From Chitinivibrionales bacterium (GTDB lineage: Bacteria > Fibrobacterota > Chitinivibrionia > Chitinivibrionales > WJKA01), in contig WJLW01000123.1 in assembly GCA_014728295.1 (NCBI GenBank), positions 32,070 to 96,069 of the forward strand: a stretch of 64,000 bases of DNA, in the 5' to 3' direction. This document shows, piece after piece, positions 28,143 to 36,515 of the stretch (the first letter of the stretch is position 1; each line of letters begins with the position of its first letter). A program made the translations under genes and the position numbers. The notes beneath the pieces are model-generated. The model was given only the letters and a program-made list of their open reading frames with translations, had not been told where the DNA came from and made no database searches.

Positions 28143-29810
28143 ATGTCCGCACTTTCTCGTCGCTCGTTTTTATCCAGTTGTGGCGCAGGAGTCGCCGCTC
28201 TCGCTTCCCTTCCCAAAACCAGTTTGGCAAAAAGCTCTGCATCGCAGCCAAACATTATCTTCATTATGGCCGACGACATGGGCTATGGCGACCTGGCCTG
28301 CTACGGTCATCCCGAGATTAAAACGCCACACCTGGACCAACTGGCGACAGAGGGCATGAAATTCACCGACTGCTACAGCGCCGCTCCGGTCTGCTCCCCG
28401 GCACGCGCCGGATTTTTAACCGGCAGAACCCCGAACCGGTGCAGGATATTCGATCATCTCGGCAGCAATCGCTGGCAACATCAGGATGATCGTTACCTGG
28501 CCGTAACCGAACAGACAATCCCCAAATTGCTCAAAAGCGTCGGGTATACAACCTGCCTGGTTGGCAAATGGCATCTCACCCAGGGATTTCACAACGGCAT
28601 TCACAACACCAAGATGCCAACCGATCTCCCCATGCCCGACGACCACGGTTTCGATCACTACATGGCTACCGAGAACAATGCCGATCCCGACCACTGCAAT
28701 CCACGCAACTTTGTTCGCAACGGGCAGGCAGTGCCGCAAACGTCAAATTGCTCCAATGACGCCATAGTTGACGAATGCATTGACTGGCTCGAAAACACCC
28801 GTGATAAGAACAAACCCTTTTTCCAGTTTGTCGCTTTACACTCACCGCATGAGCCGATTGACAATCCTCCCGAATACACCGCCATGTACGATACCGGCGA
28901 CAACAATAAAAACAAATACTACGGCAACATCACCCATATCGACGATACGGTGCATCGCCTGATCGAATACATCGACACGCATTCGCTCAAAGACAATACG
29001 TTCATCTTCTTTACCAGTGACAACGGCCCCGAACCACCTACCCACTGGTGGGCGCACCATCCGTACGGCAGCACGGGCGGGCTCTCCTGCGCCAAGCTGA
29101 CGCTATACGAAGGCGGCATTAAAGAGCCGGGCATTGCGCGCTGGCCGGGAGTAATTACCCCGGGATCGGTCTCCAGCGTTGCGATCAGCGGCGTAGATTT
29201 TCTGCCGACATTCTGCGAAATGAGCGGTGCGAGCGTGCCGACCGACCGCTACCTGGACGGCACCGGCGTTGTAGAAGCCTTCAAGGGCAATCCCGTAACC
29301 CGCACCCGGCCCCTGATCTGGAAATATCACTACGCCGAAACGTGTGATGCACAAAAACCGGCCGACCATGACAGCAACAAACCGCACATCGTCATGCGCG
29401 ACGGTGACTGGAAACTATGTTCGAACAAAGCCTATGGTCACACAAAACTCTTCAATCTTGCAACCGATCCGAACGAAACCAGCGATGTGAAAGGCGGGAA
29501 TCAAGCCATCCACGACCGGATGCTGGCCAAATTGAAAGAGATCGATGCAATCATTATTCAGGAAGAAGCAGCAGTCGATCCAATAACCCTCCCCTCAACG
29601 ATTTTGCGCACAAAGCCGGTTGCTGCCGACCGCGCGAAGCTTAACGTCGATATAGTAACCATTGCCGGTAAAAAAGTGACTTCCTTTACGACCGCAGACC
29701 GCACAATTTCACTTAAAAAACTGCGGCTGCCGCGCGCACTCTATGTCGTTAGAGTCAACGGAAAGCATCTCAAAACCGTTGCGCGTGATGCACGCCTGCG
29801 GCTGCGCTAA
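28143..29810 (+). CDS. Tat-exported type I sulfatase with C-terminal sorting-like domain
   Basis: The 555-residue sulfatase begins with a twin-arginine signal (SRRSFLSSCGAGVAALASL, 5-23). Next come NIIFIMADDMGYGDLACYG (metal site), CSPARAGFLTGR with the formylglycine cysteine (Cys84), WHLT after GKWH, and FFTSDNGPE. I use ATG 28143, preceded by AGGGGG, because it places the Tat motif at the N-terminus; the upstream ATG 28029 adds a non-conserved leader. Residues from about 500 leave the sulfatase fold and read GKKVTSF, then ISLKKLRLPRALYVVRVNGKHLKT, a pattern like the C-terminal secretion domains of Bacteroidetes/Fibrobacteres. It probably acts at or outside the outer membrane on sulfated polysaccharide. 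Confidence 0.9.
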   Translation: MSALSRRSFLSSCGAGVAALASLPKTSLAKSSASQPNIIFIMADDMGYGDLACYGHPEIKTPHLDQLATEGMKFTDCYSAAPVCSPARAGFLTGRTPNRCRIFDHLGSNRWQHQDDRYLAVTEQTIPKLLKSVGYTTCLVGKWHLTQGFHNGIHNTKMPTDLPMPDDHGFDHYMATENNADPDHCNPRNFVRNGQAVPQTSNCSNDAIVDECIDWLENTRDKNKPFFQFVALHSPHEPIDNPPEYTAMYDTGDNNKNKYYGNITHIDDTVHRLIEYIDTHSLKDNTFIFFTSDNGPEPPTHWWAHHPYGSTGGLSCAKLTLYEGGIKEPGIARWPGVITPGSVSSVAISGVDFLPTFCEMSGASVPTDRYLDGTGVVEAFKGNPVTRTRPLIWKYHYAETCDAQKPADHDSNKPHIVMRDGDWKLCSNKAYGHTKLFNLATDPNETSDVKGGNQAIHDRMLAKLKEIDAIIIQEEAAVDPITLPSTILRTKPVAADRAKLNVDIVTIAGKKVTSFTTADRTISLKKLRLPRALYVVRVNGKHLKTVARDARLRLR

Positions 29811-29842
29811 TCGGCCTCGTTTCCGCACCGGCGACAGACCTC

Positions 29843-30631
29843 TCAGCTACCCGCCTGCTTGAATTCAAACCCGACCATCCGATCCCGGGCAACCATGCCC
29901 GCCTTTTCCAGCGCTCTGCGCGAAGCAATGTTTTCGTAGTCACAGCCGGCAATCGGAATCAGCCCGCGGCGCCGGCACTGCTCTTTTTCCATCTCGACAA
30001 GATACGTCCCGATGCCGTTACGCCGCAGTGCCGGCGCGACAAACATGCCGACATCAGCGTACGGTGGATGCGTATCAATTATCTGCAGCAGTCCGATGCC
30101 AAGCAGCTCGTTATTGCGCATCATGACGTGCATGCAGCCTTGGTCAATCCAGCTTCGGTATTCCGGCAAGAAATGCCTGCACAGCGACTCTATCGCAGCT
30201 AAATCGGCAGCAACAGCCGGACGAACAATCGCGTCGGGCAAGGGAACCGGCGGATTGCGGGAAGCGGCGCCGTCCTCGAACAGGTAGCCCTGACACCAGC
30301 GCCGGCCTTGCATATCCAGACACAAACTCATTGCCAGGCGGTCTCTGGTGGATACCATTGCGCCGGTTACATATCCTTGCGTTACCAGATACCTGAGCAG
30401 CTCGTCGGCCCGGGCTATGAAAAGCTGCCTCACATACAGCGCGCACATCCGTTTGTCGGGCCCGATACAGCAGTATCCGCACAACGCGCCTTCGCAAAGA
30501 ATATGAAACGGTCCAGCATCATCAATGAGCTCTTCCAGATAGCCTTCCTGCCCCCCCGCCAGCGTACGCGCATAAATCCTGCGCATATCGGCAATCTCGG
30601 CGCGTGAGTTGACTTTAACAATTGCAAACAT
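29843..30631 (-). CDS. GNAT family N-acetyltransferase
   Basis: The 262 residues have an N-terminal half without a clear match and a C-terminal GNAT fold (about 135-262). The acetyl-CoA loop is seen in FVAPALRRNGIGTYLVEMEKEQC, and the closing strand pair in ENIASRRALEKAGMVARDRMVGFEF. The target is unknown. It lies 10 nt after another GNAT gene on the same strand, so the two form a small operon. The C-terminus is convergent with the sulfatase. Confidence 0.82.
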   Translation of the reverse strand: MFAIVKVNSRAEIADMRRIYARTLAGGQEGYLEELIDDAGPFHILCEGALCGYCCIGPDKRMCALYVRQLFIARADELLRYLVTQGYVTGAMVSTRDRLAMSLCLDMQGRRWCQGYLFEDGAASRNPPVPLPDAIVRPAVAADLAAIESLCRHFLPEYRSWIDQGCMHVMMRNNELLGIGLLQIIDTHPPYADVGMFVAPALRRNGIGTYLVEMEKEQCRRRGLIPIAGCDYENIASRRALEKAGMVARDRMVGFEFKQAGS

Positions 30632-30641
30632 GCTGCAGCAG

Positions 30642-31181
30642 CTAAGTGTTCAGGTGATAGTGCGACCAGGAGCGTTTGCCCAACCGGTAGGAGCACACCG
30701 TGCGGCCCTTACAACGCGACCTATTCCGGACGCGCATGCCAAGCTTATGCAATACATTGACGGATGACGTATTTAATGAGTCCACGCTTGCATTCAGCTC
30801 CTTGAAGGCCAGCTCTGCAAACGAATAGTCACGAATAGCCGCGGCGGCTTCTGTGGCAAAACCCTTGCCCCGGTAGTGCTCGTCAACGGCGTACAGCAAT
30901 TCCAGTTTGGGTGGTATCCGGAAGTGCCAGTAGCCGACAATGCCCACCAGATCGCGCGCGCGCAATCGGCGAAATCCCCAGATGCCGTAGCCGTTTTCTC
31001 TGAACAATTCAAGGTTGACGGCTATGAGCTCCCGCGTTCGCGAGCGTGAAACCTTCCGGTTGTCAAACAAAAACCGGCGAATGTGCTGCCCCGTCCAGAG
31101 TCGGTGCAATTCGATGATGTCTTTATTGTCAACAGGCGTAATGCGCAGTCGGGAAGTTATAATCGTGCCGGTGCACGGCAT
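30642..31181 (-). CDS. RimJ/RimL-type GNAT acetyltransferase
   Basis: A single-domain GNAT protein of 179 residues: TSRLRITPV at the start, YAVDEHYRGKGFATEAAAAI as the acetyl-CoA pyrophosphate loop, and VDSLNTSSVNVLHKLGMRV as the family's closing motif. RimJ/RimL-type enzymes acetylate N-termini of ribosomal proteins or small amines; the substrate here is unknown. GAGGAG lies 7 nt before the ATG, making the start reliable. Confidence 0.85.
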   Translation of the reverse strand: MPCTGTIITSRLRITPVDNKDIIELHRLWTGQHIRRFLFDNRKVSRSRTRELIAVNLELFRENGYGIWGFRRLRARDLVGIVGYWHFRIPPKLELLYAVDEHYRGKGFATEAAAAIRDYSFAELAFKELNASVDSLNTSSVNVLHKLGMRVRNRSRCKGRTVCSYRLGKRSWSHYHLNT

Positions 31182-31569
31182 TGAGCGCTCCTCGCTGGGG
31201 TGTTACATTCATCCATTCAGCGCTCGAAAAGTACCCCTTTAACTAATGTCAGATTGTACCCTTTTTAAAATTGAATGTAAAGTACCAAAATAGATCATCT
31301 TTCACCACGCCACCCCGCAATCCTGCCCCGCCGGCATGAGTGTGAAAACTGAAGCGCCATTATTGCCCCGGTGGGAAAATTCGTGCACGCTATTTGCTAC
31401 TCTAATCAGTGGATCGGCGGCAGATGCCCTAACGATCCTGCAATGAGCCTTGCTTGAAATATAATCATCACAGATTAAGTGCACAAATAGACAGATGTGT
31501 CCTGACTCTATACTGTTACTATGCAATAGAAATTTTCTTTTCATTCACCCACATGCCAAGGAGGAACTT
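31182..31569. promoter_or_regulatory. divergent intergenic region upstream of superoxide dismutase
   Basis: This 388-bp gap holds the promoters of the GNAT operon and of sod. A TATAAT hexamer occurs at 31460-31465 on the plus strand, without a convincing -35. AAGGAGGA sits about 6 nt before the sod start. I see no gene, tRNA or strong repeat. Confidence 0.35.
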
Positions 31570-32181
31570 ATGGCCTATAAACTTCCCCCCCTCCCGTATG
31601 CCCCAGATGCTCTCGAACCCTACATCGATCAGGAGACGATGAAGATTCATCATGGCAAGCACCATGGCGGCTACGTCAACAAGACCAATGCGGCGCTGTC
31701 AGATTTTGCCGATCTGGCAGCCAAACCGATTGACGAAGTGCTCAAAGACCTCTCGTCGGTTCCCGAAAATATCCAGGGCGCAATTCGCAACAACGGCGGC
31801 GGCCATTCTAACCACACGCTCTTCTGGCGGATACTGGCGCCCAACGCAGGCGGACAACCACAAGGGGATCTGTCAAGCGCAATCAGCAGCGCGTTCGGCA
31901 GTTTTGATTCGTTCAAGGAAAAGTTTACCAATGCGGCACTCACCCGGTTCGGCAGCGGCTGGGCATGGCTGGTGATCAATCCTGGCTCGGGCTTGGAAGT
32001 AACCAGCACACCAAACCAGGATTCACCACTCAGCGACGGCAAAACACCGATACTCGGTCTTGACGTCTGGGAGCACGCCTACTATCTTAAATACCAAAAC
32101 CGTCGCCCGGAATACATCGAGGCATGGTGGAACGTCGTCAACTGGAATAAAGTCGGCGAGATTTTCTCGCAGAACTCCTGA
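31570..32181 (+). CDS. sodA: Fe/Mn superoxide dismutase
   Basis: The 203-residue enzyme starts MAYKLPPLPYAPDALEP. Metal ligands are His27 (KIHHGKHH), His82 (GHSNHTLFW), Asp165 and His169 (DVWEHAYY). The glutamine in TPNQDSP suggests manganese or cambialistic use. It converts superoxide to peroxide in the cytoplasm. A strong AAGGAGGA site fixes the ATG at 31570, not the in-frame ATG 75 nt upstream. Peroxide from this reaction is the oxidant HemQ uses. It is a sign of regular oxygen exposure. Confidence 0.96.
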   Translation: MAYKLPPLPYAPDALEPYIDQETMKIHHGKHHGGYVNKTNAALSDFADLAAKPIDEVLKDLSSVPENIQGAIRNNGGGHSNHTLFWRILAPNAGGQPQGDLSSAISSAFGSFDSFKEKFTNAALTRFGSGWAWLVINPGSGLEVTSTPNQDSPLSDGKTPILGLDVWEHAYYLKYQNRRPEYIEAWWNVVNWNKVGEIFSQNS

Positions 32182-32226
32182 GCATCGGCGCGCTCAAGCC
32201 GATGATGAGAAGCTGCGTGCCGAGCT

Positions 32227-32282
32227 GCCGTTGGGTGCTCACCAGGCGAGCGCTGGACGTCGTACTTTACATACCCAACGGC
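32227..32282. terminator. long-loop inverted repeat between convergent sod and ggt
   Basis: GCCGTTGGGT (32227-32236) and ACCCAACGGC (32273-32282) form a perfect 10-bp stem around a 36-nt loop, followed by CTTTTCG. It lies in the 139-bp gap between convergent genes and may act as a terminator for sod, though the loop is long and the T-run short. Confidence 0.35.
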
Positions 32283-32320
32283 CTTTTCGTAGCCCCCCGG
32301 GCACCCTATGAGCTCCCTCT

Positions 32321-34276
32321 CTACTCGGTCCAGACAAAATTGCGGGTAATCGTTTCATCCCCGGTGCTGATTGCAGCGACGTACAATCCGCCGGACGCAG
32401 GGATGCGATAAGCAGTTGCCCCTGTCCAGCGAATCGCATTGTTGCCGGCTTTGAGTGTCAGGTTGCGGCGATGAATGCGCCGGCCGGTCGGATCGTAGAT
32501 TTCGATCTGCACCTCGCCCGGCTGCGACATCGCAACCGTAATCTCGAATGCGTGCAGGCGTTGCTGCGTGCAGATTCGGCGGAATCTTGTCTCAAAATTG
32601 AGTTTGTGTACCTGTACCGGATCGGTAAGTGCACCCGCCTTTCTACTCGCATGCCAGTCCCCTGCCGCGGTCATGACGCCGGTTGTCGGATCGACTTCGA
32701 TCATGACCGGATTGGCTACAGCGTAGTTGGTTGTGGCAACGTCATGGCCTTTGTTACTGAGTTGACTGCGCACATTCGAGCCGATTTGCGTGTTGACGCG
32801 CAGCGTGTTGACACTGTTGAAGCGCACGGTGCGGGTTTCATCCGGATTGAAGGTGTTCTCCTGATGCTTTGTTTCGAAGCGCGGGGCGGTTACGGCGTCG
32901 GTTGGCTCCATGCCGAATTCTATCAGGTTGAGCAAAATGTTAAGCGCGGTTTGGTCCTGTTTGTCTCCGCCGGCAACGGAAATGGCATAGACCGGCTTGC
33001 CGTCCTTCAAAACGAGTGTGGGCGTGAGCGTAATACGCGGCCGTTTGCCGGGTTCGTACTGATTGGGATGTCCCGGCATCGTATTCAGGCAGCGCAGCCG
33101 CCGGGCAAAGTGGACGCCCAGTTCTGAGCACAGCGTGTAGTTGCCATTGCCGCTCGGGGTGGCCACGACCATATTGCCGTACTGGTCGGTCACCGCACAA
33201 GTGGTGGTTCCGCCCGGCCAGTACCACATCGAATCGGGATCGGAAAGCGCCTGCATGGTGAAGGGATTGCCGGGACGCACCTCGGTCGACGCCTGATCGG
33301 TAATCAAGTCGGCGCGCAGATCGTTGTACTCATCGGAAAGCAGGGCATTCATAGGCACATCCACAAAGAGCGGATCGCCGTAGTACTTGTCGCGATCGGC
33401 AAAGGCCAGCTTCTCAGCTTCAACCACGGTATGTAAATACTCTGCGGAAAGATGCCCCATGCTTTTAAGATCGAAACGCTTCAAAATCGCCAGCATCTGC
33501 AGCAGTACCGGCCCTTGCGTCCAGGTATCGCATTTGTTAACAACATATCCGTTATAATCGTACGTCACCGGATCCTCGATGCGCGTCTGGTAGGCCGCCA
33601 GGTCTTCTCTGGTAATAAAGCCTGCATCGGAGCCACCCTGAGCAAACCAGTCGGCAATGGTCTCGGCGATATCGCCTTTGTAAAAGCGCTCACGCGCCGC
33701 GCGCAGCTTCTCGATGCGCGTTCCCGATGTAGTCGATTCGGTCTGGATCAATTTGCGCAATGTCGCGGCCAGCTCGTTGTACCAGCTTCTGCCGCCGGCA
33801 TCCAAAATTGCCAGCACCGGTTGTGCGACATCATCGAACGACTTCGTTCCATACTCTTCCAATACCTTGAAAAAGAGGCTGATCGGTCCGGGAACCGGGG
33901 ACACTTTTTTATTGGGGCTGTTTTTGGGAATTCCGTTCTGCATGAAGTACTTATAGGCGGTCGAATCCAGAGGAGCGACGCCCAGACCGCACAATACTTT
34001 GACTTCCTGCTTCTTGGCGTCGTATATAATATAGGGAATTTCGGCGCCGATGCAGAATGAACCATAATCGGTGACCGACAGTGCAAGCAGCGTTGCGACC
34101 GATGCATCCGCCGCGTTGCCGCCCGCTTTGAGCATGTCCAATCCGGCCTGAACCGCCCGATAATCTTTCCCCGCCGCAACAGCGCCGCCTCTGCCCGAAC
34201 CATTCCAGTCCGCCCCGAATGTTAAGGATGCGCAAAATAATCCGCTCATGACGAATGTTTTGAACCTGATCGACAT
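32321..34276 (-). CDS. ggt: gamma-glutamyltranspeptidase with C-terminal FlgD/sorting-like domain
   Basis: A 651-residue precursor with an N-terminal signal peptide (hydrophobic FVMSGLFCASLTFGA). GGT signatures are AAGKDYRAVQAGLDMLKAGGNAADA, and the autoprocessing/catalytic threonine in WPGGTTTCAVTDQYGN (Thr357). Cleavage would give large and small subunits that hydrolyse gamma-glutamyl bonds (glutathione) outside the cytoplasm. Residues from about 575 are extra: AMSQPGEVQIEIYDPTGRRI, then GNNAIRWTGAT and GGLYVAAISTGDE, the FlgD-like beta-sandwich used as a C-terminal sorting domain in Bacteroidetes/Fibrobacteres relatives. GGGAGG precedes the ATG by 7 nt. Confidence 0.93.
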   Translation of the reverse strand: MSIRFKTFVMSGLFCASLTFGADWNGSGRGGAVAAGKDYRAVQAGLDMLKAGGNAADASVATLLALSVTDYGSFCIGAEIPYIIYDAKKQEVKVLCGLGVAPLDSTAYKYFMQNGIPKNSPNKKVSPVPGPISLFFKVLEEYGTKSFDDVAQPVLAILDAGGRSWYNELAATLRKLIQTESTTSGTRIEKLRAARERFYKGDIAETIADWFAQGGSDAGFITREDLAAYQTRIEDPVTYDYNGYVVNKCDTWTQGPVLLQMLAILKRFDLKSMGHLSAEYLHTVVEAEKLAFADRDKYYGDPLFVDVPMNALLSDEYNDLRADLITDQASTEVRPGNPFTMQALSDPDSMWYWPGGTTTCAVTDQYGNMVVATPSGNGNYTLCSELGVHFARRLRCLNTMPGHPNQYEPGKRPRITLTPTLVLKDGKPVYAISVAGGDKQDQTALNILLNLIEFGMEPTDAVTAPRFETKHQENTFNPDETRTVRFNSVNTLRVNTQIGSNVRSQLSNKGHDVATTNYAVANPVMIEVDPTTGVMTAAGDWHASRKAGALTDPVQVHKLNFETRFRRICTQQRLHAFEITVAMSQPGEVQIEIYDPTGRRIHRRNLTLKAGNNAIRWTGATAYRIPASGGLYVAAISTGDETITRNFVWTE

Positions 34277-34473
34277 GCGTGACCTCCCGAACGTTAACCG
34301 CTTAATTATGGCGAATCGCCTCCGCGATGCGAGCAGGCCCGCTTCCGCGCCGCAAACTTCGATCCGCCCCTGAATATGCTGATTTGTTTTGCCGTGACTG
34401 AGGATATTTGCTGAACTGCAAAGAAAATATACTAAAAATCCCGCGCCATGACCATAAAAAAGTAGCGTAGCGG

Positions 34474-35475
34474 CTATTCGGCGGCCGCGCTCAGAATGGG
34501 ATTGGGGTCCCGGCTGAGTTCGGGCAGATTGTCCCGGTATAGTCCAAGCTCTTTAATCAACTCCATAATATCACTATGCACCGGCGCCTGAAGACTGACC
34601 GTTTCTCCCGTATACGGGTGCGGGAAGCTCATGACGCGGCAGTGCAATGCCTGGCGGTTGATCAGCGGCAGCTTATACTCTTTGGGATGCTCCCGCCATT
34701 CGATATAATCCTCCTCAGGCAAGCTATACAGCTTATCTCCAGCGATCGGGCATCCGATTGAGGCGAGATGCACCCGAAGCTGATGGGTGCGTCCGGTGGT
34801 GGGTTCGGCTTTGATCAGGCTGAAATTTTTGTTGGCGCTTTTGCTGAGCACAGTAAATTTTGTGGAAGCTTCCTTGCATGACAAACCGCGTATTGCCTGC
34901 TTGTAGCTGATAAGTGAAGTCGGCGACCTGCCGATGGGGGCCTTAACCATGAAACATTGATTTTGCGGCGTATTGTAGGCGATGCAGATATACTGCTTGT
35001 ACATCTTGCCCGACTTCCAGGCATGTTGCATGGCATACTTAACTTTTTCACTCTTGGCAATGATGAGCACACCCGATGTCTCCCGGTCGAGCCGATGAAC
35101 GACGGTGGCATCGCGATAGATGTTGGGCTGATGCATGAAGCGCAATTGAAAAATCAGATTATTGCGAAACGAGCGTCCGTTGCGATGCACCAGCAAATTG
35201 CCGGGTTTGTCAATTCCCAGGATGTAATCGTCTTCATAAAAGATCCGGTAGTTGAGATCCGCATCCGGTTCGCTGACGTCATCGATGTAAAAGGAGACAA
35301 TGTCGTCGGTCTTCACCTTGTTGTAAGCAATGCTGGGCAGATTGTTGTGCAAAATACGCTGCTGTTCGATATGCTCCTTCCAGCGTTCTTCATCGTTGTA
35401 GGTGAAGCGCTTGCTCAGATACTTCAGAAGGGGAAGATTTGCGTAATTTCGGGGTACTTTTGAAGATATAATCAT
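34474..35475 (-). CDS. RluA-family RNA pseudouridine synthase
   Basis: The 333 residues show the RluA catalytic motif VVHRLDRETSGVLI with Asp130, plus EPTTGRTHQLRVHLA and the C-terminal ALHCRVMSFPHPYT. It isomerises uridine to pseudouridine in rRNA or tRNA; which site cannot be told. The N-terminal 60 residues form an S4-like RNA-binding module (LLKYLSKRFTYNDEERW). Its ATG overlaps the stop of the upstream response regulator by 4 nt (ATGA), an unusual pairing that suggests coupled translation. Confidence 0.92.
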   Translation of the reverse strand: MIISSKVPRNYANLPLLKYLSKRFTYNDEERWKEHIEQQRILHNNLPSIAYNKVKTDDIVSFYIDDVSEPDADLNYRIFYEDDYILGIDKPGNLLVHRNGRSFRNNLIFQLRFMHQPNIYRDATVVHRLDRETSGVLIIAKSEKVKYAMQHAWKSGKMYKQYICIAYNTPQNQCFMVKAPIGRSPTSLISYKQAIRGLSCKEASTKFTVLSKSANKNFSLIKAEPTTGRTHQLRVHLASIGCPIAGDKLYSLPEEDYIEWREHPKEYKLPLINRQALHCRVMSFPHPYTGETVSLQAPVHSDIMELIKELGLYRDNLPELSRDPNPILSAAAE

Positions 35476-36416
35476 ATTTCGTTAATATATAAAGGCTTGA
35501 ATCCCTTATACTCTTGCGAAATATAATGTATCAGAATGATTTCGGTTCTTTTATCTCTCTCGATATTAATAATCACCCGGTCGATATATCGCCGTGCAAT
35601 AAAAAAACCGCGGCCGTGCGTATCAAACAGGCCTATCGGTACATTATCATCATCAAGAGTCAACTGACGGGACAGCCAGTATAACACATCAGATTTTTTC
35701 AGTCGTCCGCCATTATCAATGATCGATACGGCAACTTTCTCCGGATCAAAAAATACGTTAAGGTCAATGGCTTCTTCATCCTTCAGCTCAAAACGGTAAT
35801 TCCATTCCTCCTTGCAATCGGGTTTCTCCTTGCGAATTCCATAAAACACAGCATTGGTCAGAATTTCAAAAATAACCAGCTCGAGCTTCTGGGCCTGATG
35901 CGTATGCGGCAAAAACTCGACTGCCCGATGCGCATCGGCCTGCAGTTGCTTGCCGCTTGTAATCCGGAAACGGCGACTCTGCGCGCAAGACTTGAAGTGC
36001 TTCTCAATTCCAAAGACATCATTGTTGAGCAGGTTTTGAATGACGACGGAAAGCTCATCGAAATTAAATGGAACCGTTTTAACGAAAATATTGCCGACAT
36101 CCTGCTTGAGCGCCAGCTCCAGATAATCTTCGATATTGTAGGCGGTAATGAGCAGGCGTTTGACAGCCGGATAGCGGTGCTTGACAATTTTGAGCAGCTC
36201 GAAACCTTTCATTTCGGGCATGTTGATATCCGAAATGATCATATCAATCGGATGATACGGCAGGATGTTCTCCAGAGCATCGGGGCCGCTCTCTGCCACA
36301 TGAACCGTATAGCCCTGCATATCAGCAAGAAAATCGGCAATAAAACTGAGCATCTCCGGCTCATCATCCACAACGAGCAGGCGTATGTCTTTTCTGTCAA
36401 CATCGGAATACTCCAT
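35472..36416 (-). CDS. response regulator with C-terminal HATPase (RsbW-like) domain
   Basis: Residues 10-130 are a receiver domain: acidic pair Asp17/Asp18 (LLVVDDEPEM), phosphoacceptor Asp63 (IISDINMPEMKG) and Lys113 (IFVKTVPF). Residues about 160-305 look like a GHKL ATPase of the anti-sigma (RsbW) type: the N-box-like VIFEILTNAVFYGI, then SIIDNGGRL and FDTHGRGFFIARRYIDRV. No helix-turn-helix is present. It may be a phosphorylation-controlled partner-switching kinase; the partner and sensor kinase are not in the window. The gene overlaps the pseudouridine synthase by 4 nt and is divergent from comEC. Confidence 0.82.
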   Translation of the reverse strand: MEYSDVDRKDIRLLVVDDEPEMLSFIADFLADMQGYTVHVAESGPDALENILPYHPIDMIISDINMPEMKGFELLKIVKHRYPAVKRLLITAYNIEDYLELALKQDVGNIFVKTVPFNFDELSVVIQNLLNNDVFGIEKHFKSCAQSRRFRITSGKQLQADAHRAVEFLPHTHQAQKLELVIFEILTNAVFYGIRKEKPDCKEEWNYRFELKDEEAIDLNVFFDPEKVAVSIIDNGGRLKKSDVLYWLSRQLTLDDDNVPIGLFDTHGRGFFIARRYIDRVIINIERDKRTEIILIHYISQEYKGFKPLYINEI

Positions 36417-36515
36417 GATTCAGCCCCGGCAACAGGTTGTTTTAGGTGTGTACGGTCACTATTTTTTAGTGGTCAACTGCTCTGCAGAGAAACGTGATAT
36501 TCCCGGTGAAATTCA

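Noticed and set aside
32471..33127. 218-codon plus-strand ORF inside ggt
   Set aside because: It is antisense to a clear gamma-glutamyltranspeptidase and has no recognisable domain; a shadow of biased codon use.
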